From assembly GCF_030719295.1 (NCBI RefSeq), contig NZ_CP120997.1, positions 5,653,501-5,717,500 of the forward strand: a stretch of DNA of 64,000 bases, written 5' to 3'. A model generated the notes under the pieces. The model ran no database searches. It was not told the origin of the DNA and was given only the letters and a program-made list of their open reading frames with translations. The DNA comes from Streptomyces sp. Mut1. Lineage in GTDB: Bacteria > Actinomycetota > Actinomycetes > Streptomycetales > Streptomycetaceae. Made by a program: the position numbers and the translations under genes. Shown here in pieces: positions 57,281-64,000 of this stretch; position 1 is the stretch's first letter; each line of letters opens with the position of its first letter.

Positions 57281-58986
57281 CCGTCACCCAGAGCCCCGCC
57301 GCACCGCAGGCCGGGCCGATTCTCGAACTCGACGACCTCGGCGTCGTCTTCACCACCGAGAGCGGAGAGGTGCCGGCCGTCCGGGGCGTCTCCCTCCACG
57401 TCGAACCCGGCGAGACGCTCGCCCTCGTCGGCGAGTCGGGCTCCGGCAAGTCCACCATCGCGCTCGCCGCGATGGGCCTGCTCACCGGCAACGCCCGAGC
57501 CACCGGCAGCGCCGTCATCGCCGGCACCCAGGTCGTCGGCGCCCGCGAGAGCGACCTCGCCGCGCTGCGCGGCCGGACCGCCTCCATGGTCTTCCAGGAA
57601 CCGGCCACCGCGCTCGACCCGCTGACCCGCGTCGGCCGGCAGATCGCCGAGGTCATCCGCAACCACCGCGAGATCTCCGCCAAGGAGGCAGCCGCCGAGG
57701 CCGTCGCGCTCCTGCGCAGGGTCGGCATCCCCGAGCCGGAGCGGCGGGCCACCGCCTACCCCTTCCAGCTCTCCGGCGGACAGCGCCAGCGCGTCGTCAT
57801 CGCCATGGCCATCGCCAACAACCCCGCCCTGCTCATCGCCGACGAGCCGACCACCGCGCTCGACGTCACGGTCCAGGCCGAGATCCTCGACCTGCTGCGC
57901 CGGCTCGCCGCCGAGACCGGCACCGGGGTCCTGCTGGTCACCCACAACATGGGCGTCGTCGCCGACTTCGCCGACCGGGTCGCCGTGATGTACCGCGGCG
58001 AGATCGTGGAGACCGGACCGGTCGAGGACGTGCTCCTGCGCCCGTCGCACGAGTACACCCGCCGGCTGCTGGCCGCCGTGCCCCGGCTGTCGGTGGCCGA
58101 GGCGGACAAGACGGCCCCGTCCGCCACCGACGCGGCCCCCGGCACCGAGCCGGTCGCCGAACTCCGCGACGTCTCCGTGGTCTTCGGCCGCGGCAAGAAC
58201 GCCGTGCGGGCCCTGGACGGCGTCTCCCTCGCCGTGCACGCGGGCCAGACCCTGGGGCTGGTGGGCGAGTCGGGCTCCGGCAAGTCCACCGCGTCCAGGG
58301 TCGCGCTCGGCCTGATCGCGCCGACCTCCGGCACCGTCTCGCTGTTCGGCACCGACCTCGGGCGCGCCAGGTCCCGGGCCCGCCGGGCCCTGCGGGCCGG
58401 AATCGGCGTGGTCCTCCAGGACCCGGTCGCCTCGCTCGACGCCCGGATGACGGTCGGCGAGTGCGTCGCCGAACCGCTCAGGGTCCACCGCCGGGGCCTG
58501 AGCGCCAAGGACCGCCGGAGCAAGGTCGCCGCCATCCTCGACCGCGTCCGGCTGCCGCGCGAACTCGCCGACCGGGCCCCCCGGGAGCTGTCCGGCGGCC
58601 AGCGCCAGCGGGTCAGCCTGGCCCGCGCGCTGGTCCTGGAGCCCCGGCTGCTGGTCGCCGACGAACCCACCAGCGCGCTGGACGTCAGCGTGCAGCAGGC
58701 CGTGCTCGAAGTGATCTCCGAGCTCCAGGACGAGCTGGGCTTCGCCTGCCTCTTCGTCTCCCACGACCTGGCCGTCGTCCAGCACTTCGCGCAGCGCGTC
58801 GTGGTGCTGCGGGGCGGCCGCATCCAGGAGCAGGGCCCCACCGGGCAGACCCTCCTGCACCCGGAGACCGACTACACCCGCGGCCTGCTGGCCGCCGTAC
58901 CGGTGCCGGACCCGGTGGTCCAGCGCGGCCGCAGGGCCGAGCGCCTGGCCGCCCTCACGGCCGGCCGGACGGAGGCCCAGGCATGA
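57277..58986 (+). CDS. Fused double ABC ATPase (DppD-DppF type)
   Basis: 569-aa protein carrying two complete nucleotide-binding domains. Each half has Walker [10 protein letters not shown] (near residues 50 and 330), the signature LSGGQRQR (with [25 protein letters not shown] and [25 protein letters not shown]), and a switch His (VTHNM, VSHDL). The first importer (27977, 30997) uses separate ATPases, so the two systems are not recent duplicates. It overlaps the ROK kinase gene by ATGA. Confidence 0.95.
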   Translation: MTVTQSPAAPQAGPILELDDLGVVFTTESGEVPAVRGVSLHVEPGETLALVGESGSGKSTIALAAMGLLTGNARATGSAVIAGTQVVGARESDLAALRGRTASMVFQEPATALDPLTRVGRQIAEVIRNHREISAKEAAAEAVALLRRVGIPEPERRATAYPFQLSGGQRQRVVIAMAIANNPALLIADEPTTALDVTVQAEILDLLRRLAAETGTGVLLVTHNMGVVADFADRVAVMYRGEIVETGPVEDVLLRPSHEYTRRLLAAVPRLSVAEADKTAPSATDAAPGTEPVAELRDVSVVFGRGKNAVRALDGVSLAVHAGQTLGLVGESGSGKSTASRVALGLIAPTSGTVSLFGTDLGRARSRARRALRAGIGVVLQDPVASLDARMTVGECVAEPLRVHRRGLSAKDRRSKVAAILDRVRLPRELADRAPRELSGGQRQRVSLARALVLEPRLLVADEPTSALDVSVQQAVLEVISELQDELGFACLFVSHDLAVVQHFAQRVVVLRGGRIQEQGPTGQTLLHPETDYTRGLLAAVPVPDPVVQRGRRAERLAALTAGRTEAQA

Positions 58987-59921
58987 ACGACGCGTACGAC
59001 CGCAGGCTCTTCGCGGGCGTCGACATCGGCGGCACCACCACGCAGGTGGTGCTGTGCGACGACGACCTGAACGTCCTGGACCGGGCCGAGACGGCGACCC
59101 CGGCGGACCGGGGCGGCCGGGCCATGATCCGCGCGGCCCTGGACGTCCTGGCCCCGCTCCTGGAGCACACCCCCGGCCGGCTCACCGGGTGCGGGGTCGG
59201 CGCCGCAGGGGTGGTGGACTCCGCCACCGGGCGCATCCTGGTGGCCAGCGACTCCTTCACCGGCTGGGCCGGATTCGGGGTGACGGAGGCCCTGGAGGAG
59301 GCGCTCGGGGTCCCGGCCTTCCTGGACAACGACGTCAACGCCTTCCTGTACGGGGAGACGTCGGGCGGCGCGGTCCGGGACGAGCGAGACGTCCTCGGGA
59401 TCACCCTCGGCACCGGCGTCGGCGGCGCGCTGTGGAGCGGCGGCGCGCTGTTCACGGGACCGCACGGCGCGGCCGGCGAGATCGGGCACATCCCCGGCTT
59501 CGGCGACCTGCTCTGCTCCTGCGGCGGACGCGGCCATCTGGAGACCCTGGCCTCCGGCCGCTCCATCGGCGCCCGCTACGCGGAGCGCACCGGCCGGCGG
59601 CTGACCGCCCGGGAGGTCGCACAGGCGGCGGAGCGCGGTGACGAGGACGCCCTCGCGGTGTTTCGGGCCGCCGGAGACGGCATCGCACGGGCGATCGTGA
59701 TGACGGCGGGCGTCGTCGACATCACCACGGTCGTCGTGGGCGGCGGGGTCAGCCGCGCCTGGCCGCTGCTGAGCCCGGTCGTCCTCGCCTCGCTGGCCGC
59801 CGAACCGCCGGTCAGCGGGCACCCCGTCCGGCTGGTCAGGTCGGGCCTCGGCTCCGACGCCGTACCGGTCGGCGCCGCCGCCCGCGCACGGCGTGAACTC
59901 GCGGTGGGTGCCCCGGCCTGA
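58983..59921 (+). CDS. ROK family sugar kinase (probable)
   Basis: 312-aa ROK protein without a DNA-binding domain. The ATP motif is FAGVDIGGTTTQVVL, the catalytic base is in VPAFLDNDVNAFLYGE, sugar-binding residues are in GPHGAAGEIGHIP, and the zinc motif reads CSCGGRGHLE, with His185 in place of the usual third Cys. It should phosphorylate an imported hexose or N-acetylhexosamine; GEIGH(IP) followed by the zinc loop is shared by glucokinase and GlcNAc/ManNAc kinases. It is the last gene of the importer operon. Confidence 0.9.
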   Translation: MNDAYDRRLFAGVDIGGTTTQVVLCDDDLNVLDRAETATPADRGGRAMIRAALDVLAPLLEHTPGRLTGCGVGAAGVVDSATGRILVASDSFTGWAGFGVTEALEEALGVPAFLDNDVNAFLYGETSGGAVRDERDVLGITLGTGVGGALWSGGALFTGPHGAAGEIGHIPGFGDLLCSCGGRGHLETLASGRSIGARYAERTGRRLTAREVAQAAERGDEDALAVFRAAGDGIARAIVMTAGVVDITTVVVGGGVSRAWPLLSPVVLASLAAEPPVSGHPVRLVRSGLGSDAVPVGAAARARRELAVGAPA

Positions 59922-59925
59922 CCCC

Positions 59926-59982
59926 GGGCCTGTCTTCACACTGCCGTCGTCGCCCGGCAGACGGCAGTGTGAAGACAGGTCC
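59926..59982. repeat. CCTGTC-type hairpin, copy D (after the ROK kinase)
   Basis: Perfect 20-bp arms (59929-59948 with 59960-59979), extended by three outer pairs including one G-T, with an 11-nt loop. It starts 5 nt after the kinase stop and probably acts as terminator. It opens GGGCCTGTC like copies B and C but has a different inner arm. Confidence 0.85.
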
Positions 59983-60004
59983 TAGGGCCCCCGGACACAG
60001 AGGA

Positions 60005-60035
60005 AGGACCCCCGTCCCGCCCGGACGGGGGTCCT
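60005..60035. terminator. Bidirectional terminator before the GH64 gene
   Basis: Perfect 13-bp arms (60005-60017 with 60023-60035) with loop CGCCC, between the convergent kinase and GH64 genes. Confidence 0.85.
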
Positions 60036-60054
60036 CCCTGTCTTGTGGGTGAGG

Positions 60055-61284
60055 TCAGGAACCGACGCTCACCGTGAACCGCCGCGGGTTGCCGTCGTTC
60101 GCGGCGCCCGAGACGTCCGGCTCACCGTCCGGGCGTACGTCGTCGTACGGGAAGGCGTACCCGATCGGGCTGTTGGCGTGGACGATCCGCGACCAGTGGT
60201 TGGTCACCGCGCCCTGGTAGTAGTCGGCCACCGAGGTGCCGTTCGGCTGGTCCGGGTGGCTGAGCATGATCGACCGGTTGAAGCCGGCCGCGATCCGGGC
60301 GAGCAGCGCCTTCTTGTCGTCGTTGTCCGCCGGGTTGTTGGTGAAGGGCCCGTGGTTGCAGGTGAAGATGTCCTTCGAGACGGGCTTGGAGAAGGTGTGC
60401 CCGCCGTCGAACGTCAGGGTGTCGCCACTGACCCGGCCGGCGAGGACACCGCGCCCGCCCTGGAGGTCGATGCGCAGGTCCTCGGAGCGGTACTTCTCCC
60501 AGACCTCGTCGATCTGCGCGGTGAACAGGTCGCGGAACGGCATCTCGTCCGGGCGGTCGAAGTACGGCGCCATCAGGTTCTGCGGCGAGACGACCCGCAG
60601 CACGTTGCCGTCCGAGCCGCGCGTCACCAGCTGGTCCCAGGGCTGGCCGTCGGCCGCCGCCTGGGCGATGAGGCCGTCGGCGATGCGCTGCACGGCACCG
60701 TCCGGGAGCGGGGCCACGGTGTGCGTGGAGTCGCCCTCCAGGGTCAGGCCGATCGGCAGGGCCGTCACCAGGTCGACGTAGCTGATGTTGGCGTACAGCT
60801 GCTGCGGGTTGAAGGTGAACTCGCAGAACGACCAGGTGCGCCCGTAGTTCGGGTCCGTGGACGTGGCGAAGGCCGGCTCGACCAGGGCCGGGCCCGGGTT
60901 GACGTAGAAGTCCAGGGTGTCGTCGCGCACGAAGTAGACCCGGGCGCCGTACATCTGGGGGAGCGTCAGCACGACGGGCGCGCCGCCGGCCGCGTTCAGC
61001 GGGATGGCGCAGTCCACCGGGAGCGGGGTCTGCGGCTCGGCGGGGGAGTCCGGGGAGTAGACGCTGCCGTCGGCGCGCAGCAGGACCCAGCGGTCGGTGC
61101 CCTGCTCGTGGCCCGTGACGTAGGCGTTGACGCGGCCGGGCAGCGAGCGGTTCTCCAGGGCCAGTTCGCAGGTGGCCGCGGACGCCGACGCCGCCGGGCT
61201 CAGGGCGCTGCCCCACAGGGGGTAGGTGAGCGCGGTCGCGGTGGCGGCGGCGCCGCCCGTGAGGAACTTCCGGCGCGAAATCAT
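60055..61284 (-). CDS. Tat-exported GH64 beta-1,3-glucanase
   Basis: 409-aa secreted glucanase of the laminaripentaose-producing type. A twin-arginine signal (SRRKFLTGGAAATATALTYPLWG) is followed by the GH64 thaumatin-like/barrel core: LENRSLPGRVNAYVTGHEQ, VYFVRDDTLDFYVNPGPALVEPAF, TWSFCEFTFNPQQLYANISYVDLV (containing the acidic catalytic cluster), and FTCNHGPFTNNPADNDDKK. There is no C-terminal carbohydrate-binding module. It would release oligosaccharides from beta-1,3-glucans such as fungal walls. GGAG lies 8-9 nt before ATG 61284. Confidence 0.92.
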   Translation of the reverse strand: MISRRKFLTGGAAATATALTYPLWGSALSPAASASAATCELALENRSLPGRVNAYVTGHEQGTDRWVLLRADGSVYSPDSPAEPQTPLPVDCAIPLNAAGGAPVVLTLPQMYGARVYFVRDDTLDFYVNPGPALVEPAFATSTDPNYGRTWSFCEFTFNPQQLYANISYVDLVTALPIGLTLEGDSTHTVAPLPDGAVQRIADGLIAQAAADGQPWDQLVTRGSDGNVLRVVSPQNLMAPYFDRPDEMPFRDLFTAQIDEVWEKYRSEDLRIDLQGGRGVLAGRVSGDTLTFDGGHTFSKPVSKDIFTCNHGPFTNNPADNDDKKALLARIAAGFNRSIMLSHPDQPNGTSVADYYQGAVTNHWSRIVHANSPIGYAFPYDDVRPDGEPDVSGAANDGNPRRFTVSVGS

Positions 61285-61405
61285 GAGGCGACTCCGGGGG
61301 TACGTGGGGGGGCGCGGACGAGTGGACCGTGCGGGGAGGTGGAACGAGGTCGTCCGCGGTGGCACCACTTTCGCGAGGAGCGGCGCAGGCGTCAAGACTT
61401 GTGAC

Positions 61406-61419
61406 TGAGAGCGCTCTCA
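61406..61419. promoter_or_regulatory. LacI-type palindrome between GH64 and GH101 genes
   Basis: TGAGAGCGCTCTCA, a perfect 14-bp palindrome with central CG, closely like the CebR-type TGGGAGCGCTCCCA operator of streptomycetes. It lies 122 nt before the GH64 start and 210-223 nt before GH101, in the 344-nt divergent region. An AAAAAGAAGAA stretch follows. Nothing else definite was seen in this gap. Confidence 0.65.
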
Positions 61420-61628
61420 AAAAGAAGAACTCTTCACAACTCGACGCTGGTCGGGGCCACTTGGCGGCCCTGTGCCGAGCATCCGGGATGACGTGTGATC
61501 AGGAACTGAACGCGGTGTCCGGGATCGCCCGTCTCCGCCCCACTTGGACTAACGGAGGGCGGTTGTTGGACTGGAGAAGCCGTCGGGGCCGTACGTCGTT
61601 GACGGTGCGCGGAGCCGACGACTACGCA

Positions 61629-64000
61629 ATGCACATGTCACCAAGAAGTACGCCGGTGGGCGCAGCAGCCGCCGCCGCAGCCGCCGTCCTGGCCCTGGTG
61701 GGGACCGCGCTCCCCGCCGTCGCCGCCACCCCCGTACCCGCCGCGGCCGGCAGCGCCGTCCCCGCGGGCAGCCCCGTCATCTCCTCCCACCAGCTCGCCG
61801 TCGCCGTCGCCGCCGACTTCCCGCGCGTCCTCACGTACACCGACCGCGCCTCCGGCAAGCGGCTGACCGGCTCCACCCGGCCGGTCACCGCCGTCACCCT
61901 GAACGGCACCGCGCACCCCGTCCGGCTCAAGGGCGCTTTGAGGACCACCGGGTCGGCCGCCCGCTACACGCTGGCCTTCACCGACCTGCCGGGCGTCGAG
62001 ATCGACGCCACGCTCTCCGTCTCCGGGCGCGCGACCACCTTCAAGGTGACCGCCGTCCGCGACACCGCCGCCTTCCGGGTCTCCACGATCGACATACCCG
62101 GCCACGACCTGGTCTCCGTCGCCAGCACCGACGCCGGGGCCGCGACCGCCTTCACCCGGCTGGACACCGACTCCACGAAGACCGCCGACGTCTTCGCGGA
62201 CGTCACGAAGGACACCCCGGCCGACTCCGCGCCCTCCGGGGCCACCTACGCGATCCTCAACACCGGGTCGCTGGCCGCCGCCGTGGAGTCCAACTCCTCG
62301 TACGACAAGCCCTCCGGCGCCACCGACGGCGACGACGCCCGCTTCTGGCACCAGGCCCGCAAGGAGGACGACGGCTCCACCCGGGTCGCCGTCTGGTCGG
62401 GGCAGTGGACCTACCGGGGCGAGGGGGCGCCCAAGCCGGAGAGCGGCGACAACCTGCCCTGGGCGAAGGTCGTCGTCACCCCCGACGCCAACGGCGACAA
62501 GGCCGTCGACTGGCAGGACGGGGCCGTCGCGTTCCGCTCCATCGGCGTGGTCGCGCCGGGCAGCGAGGACACCGCGGACCGGGTGATCACGCACATCCCG
62601 TTCAACTTCGCCAGCCAGGCCACCCACCCCTTCCTGCGCACCCTGGACGACGTCAAGCGGATCTCGCTGTCCACGGACGGCCTCGGCCAGCTCGCCCTGC
62701 TCAAGGGGTACGCCTCCGAGGGCCACGACTCCGCCCACCCCGACTACGGCGGCGACTACAACAAGCGCGCCGGCGGGCTGAAGGACCTCAACGCCCTCCT
62801 GAAGGACGGCAAGAAGTGGGGCGCCACCTTCGGCGTCCACGTCAACGCCACGGAGGCGTACCCGGAGGCGAAGGCGTTCGACGAACAGCTTGTCGACAAG
62901 ACGAAGCCGGGCTGGAACTGGCTGGGCCAGAGCTACTACATCGACCAGCGCCGCGACATCAACAGCGGCGACCTCGCCGAGCGCTTCCAGCAGCTGCGCG
63001 ACGAGACCGGCTCCAACCTCTCCATGCTGTACATCGACGTCTACTACACGCACGGCTGGATCGCGGACAAGACCGTCCAGGCCCTCCAGAAGCAGGGCTG
63101 GAACGTCTCCAGCGAGTGGGCCGACAAATTCGAGCGGGCCTCGCTCTGGTCGCACTGGGCCAATGACCTCGACTACGGCGGCGCCACCAACAAGGGCCTC
63201 AACTCGAAGATCATCCGGTTCATCCGCAACGGCGAGAAGGACGTCTGGAACAACGACCCGGTCCTCGGCCAGAGCGCCATCGACGAGTTCGAGGGGTGGA
63301 CCGGCGAGACCGACTGGAACACCTTCTACGACAACATCTGGCAGCGCAATCTGCCCGCCAAGTACCTCCAGCAGCAGCAGATCACCCGCTGGGACGGCAA
63401 CGACATCACCCTGACCGGCGGGGTCAGCGGCACGGTCGAGGACGGCAGGCGCACCTTCTACGACCACGGCCGCAAGGTGCTCAGCGGCACCGACTACCTG
63501 CTCCCGTGGGACGACGGCAAGAAGCTGTACCACTACAGCCAGGACGGCGGTACGAGCAGCTGGGCTGTGCCGTCGAAGGGCACGTACACCGTCTACGCGC
63601 TCACCGACAACGGCCGCGTCAGGACCGGCACGGTCCGCCCGGTCGACGGGAGGATCACGCTGAAGGCCGAGGCCGGACAGCCGTACGTCCTCTACCCGGA
63701 CCAGGCCCCCCGGGCCGCGGACGCCAAGTGGGGCGAGGACACCCTCGTCGCCGACCCCGGCTTCAACGACGACCGGCTCGGCGACTGGTCGAAGACCGGC
63801 ACCGCCGTCCGCGACACCGACGACCGGGGCCGCAACAGCGCGAAGCTCTCGGGCACCGCGACCGCCGCGCTCTCCCAGCGCATCGACGGACTGAAGCCCG
63901 GCGCCCGCTACACCGCGTCCGCCCTCATCGAGGTCGAACCCGGAAAGAGCAGGCACACCACCCTCTCGGCCGGCGGGAAGTCCGTCGCCGTGGACCACTC
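61629..64000 (+). CDS. GH101 endo-alpha-N-acetylgalactosaminidase (partial, runs off the right edge)
   Basis: At least 790 residues, open to the end of the window. A signal peptide (about 1-38, Ala-rich) precedes a beta-sandwich N-terminal domain (about 50-325) and the GH101 barrel (about 335-610): EGHDSAHPDYGGDYNKRAGGL, WGATFGVHVNATEAYPEA, nucleophile candidate D470 in MLYIDVYY, acid/base candidate E496 in NVSSEWADKFE, and LWSHWANDLDYGGATNKGLNSKIIRF. A beta-domain and a galactose-binding-like module (DPGFNDDRLGDWSKTGTA) follow. The enzyme releases Gal-beta-1,3-GalNAc from O-linked glycoproteins. ATG 61635 is an alternative start; neither has a clear ribosome site. Confidence 0.9.
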   Translation, partial: MHMSPRSTPVGAAAAAAAAVLALVGTALPAVAATPVPAAAGSAVPAGSPVISSHQLAVAVAADFPRVLTYTDRASGKRLTGSTRPVTAVTLNGTAHPVRLKGALRTTGSAARYTLAFTDLPGVEIDATLSVSGRATTFKVTAVRDTAAFRVSTIDIPGHDLVSVASTDAGAATAFTRLDTDSTKTADVFADVTKDTPADSAPSGATYAILNTGSLAAAVESNSSYDKPSGATDGDDARFWHQARKEDDGSTRVAVWSGQWTYRGEGAPKPESGDNLPWAKVVVTPDANGDKAVDWQDGAVAFRSIGVVAPGSEDTADRVITHIPFNFASQATHPFLRTLDDVKRISLSTDGLGQLALLKGYASEGHDSAHPDYGGDYNKRAGGLKDLNALLKDGKKWGATFGVHVNATEAYPEAKAFDEQLVDKTKPGWNWLGQSYYIDQRRDINSGDLAERFQQLRDETGSNLSMLYIDVYYTHGWIADKTVQALQKQGWNVSSEWADKFERASLWSHWANDLDYGGATNKGLNSKIIRFIRNGEKDVWNNDPVLGQSAIDEFEGWTGETDWNTFYDNIWQRNLPAKYLQQQQITRWDGNDITLTGGVSGTVEDGRRTFYDHGRKVLSGTDYLLPWDDGKKLYHYSQDGGTSSWAVPSKGTYTVYALTDNGRVRTGTVRPVDGRITLKAEAGQPYVLYPDQAPRAADAKWGEDTLVADPGFNDDRLGDWSKTGTAVRDTDDRGRNSAKLSGTATAALSQRIDGLKPGARYTASALIEVEPGKSRHTTLSAGGKSVAVDH

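Noticed and set aside
61638-63998. 786-codon minus-strand frame at the right end
   Set aside because: Antisense to the GH101 gene, whose motifs and signal peptide are clear on the plus strand. The GH101 gene has no stop inside the window, so it is easily overlooked.

Overview
The window looks like chromosomal DNA from a Streptomyces or a close relative. It is very GC-rich with strong G/C preference at third codon positions. It has many GTG starts and 4-nt start/stop overlaps, Tat-type signal peptides, and the XRE-DUF5753 / DUF397 / ATP-binding trio typical of streptomycetes. The gene order GGDEF protein, ilvB-ilvN-ilvC, serA, proline catabolism, leuB, ilvE, cimA matches, from memory, a core region of the S. 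coelicolor chromosome. I see no phage, plasmid, IS transposase, tRNA, rRNA or CRISPR.

Layout. 1-9.4 kb: a membrane PAS-GGDEF-EAL protein, then ilvB-ilvN-ilvC behind a leader-peptide attenuator, serA, and a TetR regulator with a large palindromic operator. 9.4-13.5 kb: a PucR-type regulator divergent from proline dehydrogenase and P5C dehydrogenase (proline to glutamate). 13.5-16.2 kb: a three-gene phospholipid operon on the minus strand (CDP-alcohol phosphotransferase, CdsA-like, PlsC-like). 16.2-20.3 kb: an NADP oxidoreductase/LysR divergent pair, a 43-aa basic protein and a Tat-exported phosphatase. 20.4-24.8 kb: leuB, ilvE and cimA, the last with its own leader/attenuator.

25-36.6 kb is a carbohydrate utilisation cluster: LacI regulator, family-5 binding lipoprotein, two permeases, two ATPases of the oligopeptide type, a cytoplasmic GH1 beta-glucosidase and a large secreted GH3. 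It probably imports and cleaves beta-gluco-oligosaccharides. 36.7-44.9 kb holds envelope and secreted functions: a Gly-rich-tailed membrane protein, secreted adenosine deaminase-like enzyme, small secreted protein, GH25 lysozyme with a DasR-like site, a NagZ-like GH3, and the DUF397/XRE/ATPase trio with a triplicated DUF397 motif. 44.9-49.7 kb: an oxidoreductase-methyltransferase fusion, DinB, YceI, an M15-like secreted protein and a DUF4185 protein.

49.7-59.9 kb is a second sugar/peptide locus. CutC, an M81 metallopeptidase and a ROK repressor lie on the minus strand. Divergent from them is a complete Dpp-type importer (binding lipoprotein, two permeases, fused double ATPase) followed by a ROK kinase. 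60-64 kb: a GH64 beta-1,3-glucanase and, divergently, a GH101 endo-alpha-N-acetylgalactosaminidase that runs off the right edge, with a perfect LacI-type palindrome between them.

The most unusual signals are a dispersed family of long perfect hairpins beginning CCTGTC (four copies, with compensatory arm changes), an in-frame palindromic insertion in leuB, the tripled DUF397 motif, a perfect inverted repeat giving two convergent genes the same 3' end, and the M81-CutC-ROK-importer-kinase locus of unknown substrate. All coordinates and motif positions were read by eye; no database search was possible.
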